Of a DNA stretch of 5,946 nucleotides, positions 1 to 5,946 are shown piece by piece; position 1 is the first letter of the stretch, and every line of letters starts with the position of its first letter. The position numbers and the translations under genes were made by a program. Source of the stretch: Paracoccaceae bacterium (GTDB lineage: Bacteria > Pseudomonadota > Alphaproteobacteria > Rhodobacterales > Rhodobacteraceae); NCBI GenBank assembly GCA_026709725.1, contig JAPOSK010000367.1, positions 1 to 5,946 on the forward strand, written 5' to 3'. The notes below the pieces were generated by a model. It saw nothing but the letters and a program-made list of their open reading frames with translations, was not told the origin of the DNA and made no database searches.

Positions 1-299
1 CTTTCATTTATACCTATATAATAAACATCATAATCATTATAAGTCTCGTTGGTTATGATATCCATGACGTATATTGTAATCTCTCTGGTTAGCGCATCTT
101 GGTCAGTAATGTTAGAACTAACAACATCATTATAGTACCTAATTATACTATCAAGGAAATTACTCATATGTGTCTCGTTTGTGGGATCAACATCTCCCGC
201 GTCTATACCTGTGTGAGCAAGCGATTGGACGCCAGAAGAAAAAATAAGCCCTAAGGCAAAAATAATGACTAAAGCCATTTCATATATTCTGCATCTCAT
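1..299 (-). CDS. Exported protein with signal peptide, possible Cache-like sensor domain (3' partial)
   Basis: From ATG at 299-297 the frame stays open for 99 codons to the window edge without a stop, so the C-terminus is missing. The start is fixed by a strong AAGGAG nine bases upstream. The protein begins MRCRIYEM, followed by a hydrophobic stretch ALVIIFALGLIFSSGV and a likely signal peptidase I site after SLA (about residue 28), so it is exported. The mature part has an amphipathic helix-like stretch (MSNFLDSIIRYYNDVV) and then a strand-like ITIYVMDI and DVYYIGINE. Helix followed by strands with an aromatic, aspartate-rich segment recalls single Cache domains of periplasmic sensors, but this is a weak resemblance without catalytic or ligand-binding residues I can assign. 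It could be another secreted protein. It is transcribed in the same direction as the large surface gene but is much richer in A and T. Confidence 0.77.
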   Translation of the reverse strand, partial: MRCRIYEMALVIIFALGLIFSSGVQSLAHTGIDAGDVDPTNETHMSNFLDSIIRYYNDVVSSNITDQDALTREITIYVMDIITNETYNDYDVYYIGINE

Positions 300-308
300 C
301 TTAAATAT

Positions 309-317
309 CTCCTTTCT
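309..317 (-). promoter_or_regulatory. Strong Shine-Dalgarno for the exported protein
   Basis: The minus strand reads AGAAAGGAG, with nine bases between its last G and the ATG at 299. This near-perfect match to the anti-Shine-Dalgarno sequence selects this ATG. The ATG at 294-292 is out of frame, and the next in-frame ATG (codon 8) would shorten the charged N-region of the signal peptide. Confidence 0.75.
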
Positions 318-349
318 TAAAATTTCTTTGATAATACACATCTCATTTA

Positions 350-355
350 ATCATA
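350..355 (-). promoter_or_regulatory. Candidate -10 element (TATGAT) for the exported protein
   Basis: TATGAT lies 50 bases before the ATG on the minus strand, a plausible -10 box. At a 17-base spacing the -35 position would be ACCCCC, on the edge of the C8 tract, so no consensus -35 is present. A second AT-rich hexamer, TATTAT at 336-331, is an alternative. In DNA this AT-rich such matches are common, so this is tentative. Confidence 0.2.
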
Positions 356-369
356 CACTACCAAGATAT

Positions 370-377
370 GGGGGGGG
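370..377 (-). repeat. Homopolymer tract, C8 on the coding strand
   Basis: Eight consecutive C residues on the minus strand (G on the plus strand) lie 71 bases upstream of the ATG of the exported protein, in otherwise AT-rich DNA. Tracts of this kind are prone to slipped-strand mispairing. The position fits a promoter region rather than a coding region, so any length change would be expected to affect transcription rather than frame. Confidence 0.6.
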
Positions 378-397
378 TAGGCCTTATTTTTCAGGCA

Positions 398-556
398 TTA
401 AAAATCTCCGCTGGCATAATTAAGGAGTAGCCAAAAATCTGTTGGGTCATCCAAGTGATAGTTTACATACGCATTCGTTCCTTCTTCCATCCATCCCCGT
501 TTGTGGTGAAAGAGTTTCGCTATGTTCTGCTCTCCTGGTAATAGAGGATCATTCAC
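398..556 (-). CDS. Uncertain small ORF, 52 codons, unknown function
   Basis: The frame runs from GTG at 556-554 to TAA at 400-398. Without requiring a start codon it is open from 598, just after an in-frame TAA, giving 66 codons. The predicted product starts MNDPLLPGEQNIAKLF and ends FWLLLNYASGDF; it has ordinary, protein-like composition with no signal peptide and no family I recognise. Against it being a gene: no convincing Shine-Dalgarno lies before the GTG, and a 66-codon open stretch can occur by chance in one of six frames. It could equally be the 3' remnant of a decayed gene whose upstream part has been lost. It sits between the large surface gene and the exported protein on the same strand. 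Confidence 0.3.
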   Translation of the reverse strand: MNDPLLPGEQNIAKLFHHKRGWMEEGTNAYVNYHLDDPTDFWLLLNYASGDF

Positions 557-647
557 TGCAAGTCGGGTCCGGTTAAGATTAAAATTGTTTGCGTTTATTT
601 ATAAGCACTGTGTCGCTTTCCTGTGCCGCGGACTTCTAAAGAACCGG

Positions 648-667
648 GGGCAGATGCGGCTCCGCCC
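648..667 (-). terminator. Weak hairpin just after the large surface gene
   Basis: Immediately past the TGA, the minus strand can form a 7-bp stem, GGGCGGA pairing with TCTGCCC through one G-T wobble, around the loop GCCGCA. It is followed by CCGGTTCTTTA rather than a clean T-run, so it is at best a poor intrinsic terminator. Its place directly after the stop codon is the main argument for it. Confidence 0.25.
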
Positions 668-669
668 TA

Positions 670-3600
670 TCACCACCGGGCGACGATTTCCAACCTGACC
701 GCATGCTCCGCCTCGGCCGTCTCGCTCTCCCTGCGTGTCGCCTTCATTCCGAGCAGCAGGTCGGGCGCGCTCACCATTTCCGGGGTCAGGCGCCAGCCCA
801 GCGTGTAATCTGGCAGACTTCTTGTAAAACCGACCCCGACATGCGGGCTTGTGGTGAAGCGCCCCCCGAAGGTGGGGAAACCATACGACGTCTCCATTTC
901 CCAGCCCGATGCGACTGCGCCGCTCGCACCGTTTCCGAGATTCTCCGGAAACACCTCCGGATTAAGAAGCGCGGTCACGCCCCCGCTTGAAGCCCCGCCG
1001 AGGTTCTGCGATATGCTGGCCGAAAAGCCCCGCTTCGTTTCCGGGTGCGGGTCATAGCCAAGGGAAAGCGAGATCCCCCAGTCCTTGAGGTCGTCGTTCT
1101 CATGCAGGACAAGCATGCGGCCCTCCAGATTGATGTCAAAGCCGCGGTTCGGATTGGTCCAGTTAATGCTGCCGCCGGCTTCGACGCCGAACCCGGTCTC
1201 GGCATCGCCGCCATCATGGCGCAGGCCCATTTCAAGTCCTGGTCTGAGTGCATTCTCCCAGTATCCTTCAAGGCCCAGCAGCAGGCGAGTGACATCGCTT
1301 GAGGAGGCTGCAAGGCCCAGGGCAGCCTCCGAGGATGTGCGCGTCCAGAACGCGTCCGAGGTCAGGTCAAGAACAAACCCGCCTTCGTTTTCTGTCAATC
1401 GTCCCCGGGTTCCGAGTGCGGCCATGCGCCAGTCAATATCCGTCGTGATGGGGTTTGCGCCATCGGGCGTCAGAGTCATATCGCCGGTACCGAGTCCAAG
1501 GGCTCCCCAGACCGTAAGCCGTTCATGTAAGTCCATGGATGCCCAGGGCGTGAGGGCGTTCAGTGTGGTCTCCACTTGGCCCCCGGTCTTTTCATCCTCT
1601 ATTGCGCCTTCACCTTCATAGCCTCCGTTGCCAGCCGAATGGGTGAAAGTGGCCCCGAAGGTCAGCCGCTCCCGCGTATAATCCACACCCAGCATCCCTG
1701 TTGTCACCTCGCCATCTACAGTGACGGGTGTCCCGGTCCGCGCGTCGCGTCCTTCGAAACTCCCATAGGCACCCCGGCCCCAGATCGAGAGGCTGCCGCC
1801 ACTTGCATCTTGCGGCGTGGTCAGCATGAATCTCCTGCCTTGCAGTATCTCTTCACCCGTCATGCCCTGGGCCTCTGCCTCCTCGGCCCCGATCTCCTCA
1901 AAGAGCGCCCGTGTGGCCGTCTCAGGCACCGCGCTCTCGATCGTCTCGTTGGTATGTATCTCCTCCGGGGCTCCGTCGCCAGGGTTTATCCATGACAGTG
2001 GCTGTCCAGCCACCGTGACTTCAAGCCCCGGCTCCCGCGGGGCCGCCATGCGGTCGGAAATCGCATCCGTAATCTGGTTTCCCACAGTTCGCCCGAAGCG
2101 CGCCAGATAAGCCCCCGGCAGCGGATCGTCGTTCTTGATGGTGCCGATTGCAACCCTGTCGGCGATGGTTGCACCCTCGGCGTTTGACAGCACAAACTCG
2201 AAAGTCTCCTCGCCTTCATCATGGGAATCGTCGACTATGCGAACCCGGACGTGCTTCTCTGTCTGGCCGGGGCGGAACTTCAGGTTGACCCGGCGTGCCG
2301 TATAGTCCTGTCCGGCCCGTGCCGATACCGGGTGCACGTCGCGCGTCCGGGCCCGCACCTTGACAACCTCTGTCGCAGGCATGTTCAATCGCACCGTGAA
2401 TCGCATTGTCCCCGAGGCTTCAAGCACCCGCGCATCTTTCACCCAAAGCGCCGGACCCGCCGCCGCGTCGTCGTCGAGTATCGTAATCGCAAGCACGTTG
2501 CCCACAGGCACCATGCCCTCTGTTACGCCCTTTGCTCTCGGGGCACTCTCACCCGTGCCGAAGGCGATCCGGATCATACGCTCCTCCGTGTCGTGGTTAG
2601 GCCGCGCGATCAGCGTTAGAGTCGCTACCCGTCCGCCCTCTGTGAAAGTTACCTCTGAGTTGCTTCCATTTGCCGTGCGACTCACCTCCGGTCCGTTGTC
2701 CCCCGGTGGAAACCTGACGTTCCAGTCCCGTCCTGCCTTGCCACCCTTCATCGTAAACGGCACCATCGCTGTCTCCTCGGCTCCAAGTGCCCGGCTAAGC
2801 GTGATGGTGAACTTCACCCTGCCGTTATTCTCCGCCACGGATGTCGCCTCCGCCGCCAGAGAGACCGTCAGCGGCTCGATCTCGACATCCGTTACCGTTA
2901 CCTTGAAAGCGACCGTGCTTGTACCGCCGGGGTCCGTCGCCTTGAGTGTCGCTTCGTATACATTGTCTCCGTCTGCGTCCGAGGGGGCTTCGTAATCCTG
3001 CGCCACGAGCGTCAGTGCCCCGGTCTTGGGGTCAAGTGAAAACCGTGCCGAATCTGTTCCGGATAGCGTCCAGTTCACTGCCCCGGTCACGCCTTCAAGC
3101 CACGGGGTCGCCGACCAGGCCACATTCTCCTCAACGCTTGCGTCCTCAAGACCAATGATTGTTAGCGGCGGGCCGGTGCTGTCTATAAGCGCAAAGACAA
3201 GGCTGCCCTCCGGCGTTTGGACCTCGTGCTCCGTTGCGCCTTTCACACTCCGGCGCAACTCCCCGAAAGAGACCGTCAGCTCCTCGCGCTCGAATTCCGC
3301 ATCGTCAACAACCGTCAGAAGAATCTCGGCTGTCTGCGACCCTTCGGTAAAAACCAGCACCGGGCTTGCTTCTGTAAGTGGCGCGTCCTCCGAGACCGTT
3401 ACCCCTTTGCTGCCATCCGTCACAAGCGCCAGTGTGTAGTCCTCGTTCGGTGTTGCGCCTGAGAAGTCAAGCGTCAGATGAACCCGCTCGCCCGCCTTCA
3501 TCGCCCGGCCGAGATCAACGGTGAGGGTTGTGCTCTTGCCCTCAAACACCGGCACCAGCAGATTGTTGAAGGGTCCGTTCGCCTGCCCGTCTGATGGAAC

Positions 3601-5946
3601 TGACTCCTCGCTGTTCTGAGGTAGGAGTGCATTAGCCGCCCGCATCTCCGGTGTCAGTGACGGATAGGCGTCAAGATCGATGAACCTGCAAGGCAAGTTA
3701 CCATTGTGCCTTTGGCCGAGGATCTGGGCGCGGATATTTCCAACCGCCGTACTCGTGCGCACCCCGCCGCCGCTCACAGTGTGCGAGACATCGGTGCACC
3801 CCCCCTCACTGGTAGGTAGCTTGCGGACGATCCACACCTTGCGACTGCAGCGCCAGGTTCCGTCGGCCCCTTCCGGGGCGATGAGAAGACTGCAGATCCC
3901 CCCGACCACGTCGCTGTCATTGAATGTCAATGTCAGGCTCGCCTGCGCCACCCCGTCCCGTCTCAGCGCCAGCCCGGCCTTGTTGAAGTCCGCCACCGTT
4001 GCTGTTACCCTCACCGGTCCGCCGACGGGTCGGTTAGAAAGATGAATGTGGTAATTAAGCGCCTCACCGATTACCACATCCCGGCGGATCCCACGGTAGA
4101 AATCGCCCATCGGCATCGGTGGCTTAAGGCTGGGTCCCGACCAGCGACCTGCTGTCCACGTCCCCTCAAACTCAGGCTTGCGCAGTAGCCCGAAAGGCTC
4201 GAAAGCCGTCACTTCCGGGGCGTCCAAAACCTCAACGGGCAGATGTACCTGCAGAGAATTATAACGGGAGTCCGTCGAGGATGTCTGGTGAGAGAGTTTA
4301 AGCGAGCGGTTCCGATGCATTGCTTCCTCGTCCACGGCCGTCACCGTCACGTTCTGGGCTATGTTCCAGTTGGTGGTGGTGAAGGTAAGCGATGAGGGGC
4401 TGACAGTTGCCGCCGTCGTCGTGTCCGAGACGACCGCAATGATTACTGAATGCGTCGGCACTGCGCTCAAACTCACTGTGTAGCTTACGCTTCCGCCATT
4501 CTCCGAGAGGCGGAACGACTCTTCTGAGATGACCAGACCGGGCGGTGCACCTTCGTCGTCCGCAATGCTCATGCTGGCCGTAAAGCCCGTCCCTCGGCTC
4601 ATGCCGCCCCCAAGGTTGCTCTGATCACTAGCCGAGAGCACGCTGTCAGTGGCAAGGGTCGCGGTCAGCGTCTCGTGGTCAGTATCGCCGTCATCGCGGT
4701 TCGCAACCGGGGTGAGGGTTACTCTGGCACTCTGCACCGTGTTCATGTCATGGCCCGTGAACACCACATCCGGGCTGTCGCTTGTGGCATCTGTGATGGT
4801 CACCCCGTCACCGCTTGCCGACACCGTAAAGTCCGGCGTGGCTGTGCCCGGAAGGTTCGCACCGGTGACGCTTGCCAGATTGACCGGCACTTTCGCCATC
4901 TCGTCTGCAAAGAGACGGCGACCGAGGCTGACGGTGATCGTGGCGGTGTCGCTCGCGTTTCCTTCGGTCATGGTCAGGTCGTCCCCGGCAAGCGTGACCT
5001 CCGTAGGGTCGTTGTCCGCTATCCAGATCTCCTCGCTTCCCTCGGTCGGGGACACCGTGTAGCCCGACTGACTGCAGTTACTGTCAGATGGGGGCACTAC
5101 GGTGAACCTGAGATGGCTGTCACGCTCATCTGTGCTGTCGTCCGTCCATGTAACGTTTTGGGTCATGACGGAAGTTGGGTTCGTCCCGGACGGGATGGAA
5201 ATCGTCTTGTGACCTTCCTGAGCCCCTGCCACGCGGTCGCCGAACTGCTCTGCGATGTTGATGCAGACCGTCAGGGCGGAGGGAGGGGTGGGCGTCGCCG
5301 TCACGTTGAAGGTCACAGTGGAGACATCCTCTGTGTAAAGGTCAATCCCGTTCCGGTCCGTTATCCCTTCAACGTCAGGCAGGCTGACAGAAATCACCGG
5401 TATGATATCGTTGTCAGTGACTGTGACAGAAACATCCTCGATATCGATCTCGTCATAGTTGGTGTCGGTTGAACTCGCCGTGTGCTCTATCTTGGCCGTC
5501 TTGTCGGCACTCTGGTCAGTGGTGTCGTCAACGCCCCTCACAGTCACCGTCTGCGCTGTTGCCCAGCTCTGTGCAGTGAAGGTAAGCGATGAGGGGCTGA
5601 CAGTTGCCGCCGTCGTCGTGTCTGAGGCGACCGCAATGGTCACCGGATGCGTCGGCTTACTGTCAAGCACCACTGTATAGGTCTCCGTCTGTTCCGATCC
5701 CGACGCCTCTGTCACCGTCACGGATGTCGGCGTGACCGTTACCCCCGGGGTTGTTAAGACCTCGCCATTGATGCGGAATTTAAGGCTTGAGGGCTGAAAG
5801 TTGTCCCGCCAATTAGTATCAGTCCCGGAATTCGCGCGATAAATATGCGTGTTCTTAATACTCCAGTCGTTGATACCTATTGGATCCTCATTGTCTGATT
5901 CGGTATTTCGCCATGTGGTAATCTGATCGGTCCGGGTTCCTGACAC
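670..5946 (-). CDS. Giant Calx-beta/cadherin-repeat surface protein with C-terminal autotransporter-type barrel (5' partial)
   Basis: The frame is open for 1758 codons to a TGA at 672-670, followed directly by an in-frame TAG. The 5' end is missing: the first codon is a GTG at the window edge, there is no signal peptide, and residues 1-65 look like the tail of a module (DNED, WSI, LKFRING). Modules in order, approximate: Calx-beta-like 71-182, 186-315, 316-465 and 470-578; an atypical segment with Cys685, 700, 717 and 753 around 580-760; Calx-beta-like 798-925; cadherin-like 926-1022 (VEEN, LDPKTGAL, DADGDN, TDPGG); Calx-beta 1025-1160 and 1165-1275, the last with the canonical DDSHDEGEETFEF and GTIKNDD. 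A linker (LARFGRTVGNQ) and a probable helix near 1341-1372 precede a beta-barrel at about 1385-1758 ending in ARW. By family knowledge the barrel sits in the outer membrane and the acidic modules bind calcium at the surface. An adhesion role is inferred; the ligand is unknown. Confidence 0.93.
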   Translation of the reverse strand: MSGTRTDQITTWRNTESDNEDPIGINDWSIKNTHIYRANSGTDTNWRDNFQPSSLKFRINGEVLTTPGVTVTPTSVTVTEASGSEQTETYTVVLDSKPTHPVTIAVASDTTTAATVSPSSLTFTAQSWATAQTVTVRGVDDTTDQSADKTAKIEHTASSTDTNYDEIDIEDVSVTVTDNDIIPVISVSLPDVEGITDRNGIDLYTEDVSTVTFNVTATPTPPSALTVCINIAEQFGDRVAGAQEGHKTISIPSGTNPTSVMTQNVTWTDDSTDERDSHLRFTVVPPSDSNCSQSGYTVSPTEGSEEIWIADNDPTEVTLAGDDLTMTEGNASDTATITVSLGRRLFADEMAKVPVNLASVTGANLPGTATPDFTVSASGDGVTITDATSDSPDVVFTGHDMNTVQSARVTLTPVANRDDGDTDHETLTATLATDSVLSASDQSNLGGGMSRGTGFTASMSIADDEGAPPGLVISEESFRLSENGGSVSYTVSLSAVPTHSVIIAVVSDTTTAATVSPSSLTFTTTNWNIAQNVTVTAVDEEAMHRNRSLKLSHQTSSTDSRYNSLQVHLPVEVLDAPEVTAFEPFGLLRKPEFEGTWTAGRWSGPSLKPPMPMGDFYRGIRRDVVIGEALNYHIHLSNRPVGGPVRVTATVADFNKAGLALRRDGVAQASLTLTFNDSDVVGGICSLLIAPEGADGTWRCSRKVWIVRKLPTSEGGCTDVSHTVSGGGVRTSTAVGNIRAQILGQRHNGNLPCRFIDLDAYPSLTPEMRAANALLPQNSEESVPSDGQANGPFNNLLVPVFEGKSTTLTVDLGRAMKAGERVHLTLDFSGATPNEDYTLALVTDGSKGVTVSEDAPLTEASPVLVFTEGSQTAEILLTVVDDAEFEREELTVSFGELRRSVKGATEHEVQTPEGSLVFALIDSTGPPLTIIGLEDASVEENVAWSATPWLEGVTGAVNWTLSGTDSARFSLDPKTGALTLVAQDYEAPSDADGDNVYEATLKATDPGGTSTVAFKVTVTDVEIEPLTVSLAAEATSVAENNGRVKFTITLSRALGAEETAMVPFTMKGGKAGRDWNVRFPPGDNGPEVSRTANGSNSEVTFTEGGRVATLTLIARPNHDTEERMIRIAFGTGESAPRAKGVTEGMVPVGNVLAITILDDDAAAGPALWVKDARVLEASGTMRFTVRLNMPATEVVKVRARTRDVHPVSARAGQDYTARRVNLKFRPGQTEKHVRVRIVDDSHDEGEETFEFVLSNAEGATIADRVAIGTIKNDDPLPGAYLARFGRTVGNQITDAISDRMAAPREPGLEVTVAGQPLSWINPGDGAPEEIHTNETIESAVPETATRALFEEIGAEEAEAQGMTGEEILQGRRFMLTTPQDASGGSLSIWGRGAYGSFEGRDARTGTPVTVDGEVTTGMLGVDYTRERLTFGATFTHSAGNGGYEGEGAIEDEKTGGQVETTLNALTPWASMDLHERLTVWGALGLGTGDMTLTPDGANPITTDIDWRMAALGTRGRLTENEGGFVLDLTSDAFWTRTSSEAALGLAASSSDVTRLLLGLEGYWENALRPGLEMGLRHDGGDAETGFGVEAGGSINWTNPNRGFDINLEGRMLVLHENDDLKDWGISLSLGYDPHPETKRGFSASISQNLGGASSGGVTALLNPEVFPENLGNGASGAVASGWEMETSYGFPTFGGRFTTSPHVGVGFTRSLPDYTLGWRLTPEMVSAPDLLLGMKATRRESETAEAEHAVRLEIVARW
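4379..4425 (-). repeat. Long internal direct repeat, copy 2
   Basis: Second copy of the 47-base identical block, encoding the same SDTTTAATVSPSSLTFT segment in the fourth Calx-beta-like module (about residues 507-523). Even synonymous positions are unchanged, whereas the flanking parts of the two modules have diverged. This points to recent duplication or gene conversion rather than selection on the protein alone. Confidence 0.9.
5576..5622 (-). repeat. Long internal direct repeat, copy 1 (upstream in the gene)
   Basis: These 47 bases are identical to 4379-4425, and the similarity continues with a few mismatches for about 35 bases further toward higher coordinates. The copy encodes part of the first Calx-beta-like module (SDTTTAATVSPSSLTFT, about residues 108-124). 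The two copies are exactly 1197 bases apart, which is 399 codons, so the reading frame is the same in both. Confidence 0.9.

Noticed and set aside
377..396. GCCT/AGGC hairpin after the small ORF as a terminator
   Set aside because: The stem is only four base pairs with an eight-base loop and is followed by C residues rather than a T-run.
598..603. TATAAA on the minus strand as a -10 box for the small ORF
   Set aside because: No -35 match at a usual spacing, and the ORF itself is uncertain, so the match carries little weight in AT-rich DNA.
623..808. 61-codon plus-strand frame spanning the 3' end of the large gene
   Set aside because: Mostly antisense to the last barrel strands, with no Shine-Dalgarno and no recognisable product.
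975..1313. 112-codon minus-strand open frame inside the barrel region in another frame
   Set aside because: The barrel frame here encodes conserved-looking strands that continue to the natural C-terminus, so this is an out-of-frame overlap.
1085..1621. 178-codon plus-strand open frame opposite the barrel
   Set aside because: Its Ser, Pro and Arg-rich translation mirrors the barrel codons on the other strand, and there is no recognisable start context.
4675..5472. 265-codon open frame on the plus strand opposite the large surface gene
   Set aside because: It lies wholly antisense to well-supported repeat-domain coding sequence. Its translation is rich in Arg, His and Val with no domain, as expected for a shadow of GC-rich coding DNA.
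5944..5946. GTG at the window edge as the true start of the large gene
   Set aside because: It is simply the first codon visible. There is no signal peptide after it, and the following residues read as the middle of a module.

Overview
The window appears to come from a Gram-negative bacterium, most likely a proteobacterium. The main evidence is a very large surface protein that ends in an autotransporter-type outer-membrane beta-barrel with a terminal aromatic residue. The barrel and its preceding linker resemble sequences I associate with marine and alphaproteobacterial Calx-beta autotransporters. That placement is from memory of the family, not from a search, and no RNA gene or housekeeping gene is present to confirm it.

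Layout: all supported genes lie on the minus strand, so transcription runs from high to low coordinates. Positions 5946 to 670 hold one huge open frame of 1758 codons, cut off at its 5' end by the window edge. It encodes a modular passenger: the tail of an N-terminal module, several Calx-beta-like beta-sandwiches, a cysteine-containing segment, a cadherin-like domain and two further Calx-beta domains. A helical linker and a C-terminal barrel follow. Downstream is a 370-base stretch (300-669) that turns AT-rich below about position 600. It contains one uncertain small open frame (556-398) and an 8-base C tract on the coding strand. From 299 to 1 there is a second gene, also truncated by the window edge. 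It has a very good Shine-Dalgarno sequence, a clear signal peptide and an exported domain that loosely resembles a Cache-type ligand-binding domain.

The two well-supported genes are both predicted to act outside the cytoplasm: the large one as an outer-membrane-anchored, probably calcium-stabilised adhesin-like protein, the small one in the periplasm or beyond. Whether they work together is not shown. They differ sharply in base composition (14 G/C in bases 1-60 against 38 G/C in bases 1981-2040), which suggests different histories. Nothing here is a recognisable CRISPR array, insertion sequence, tRNA or rRNA.
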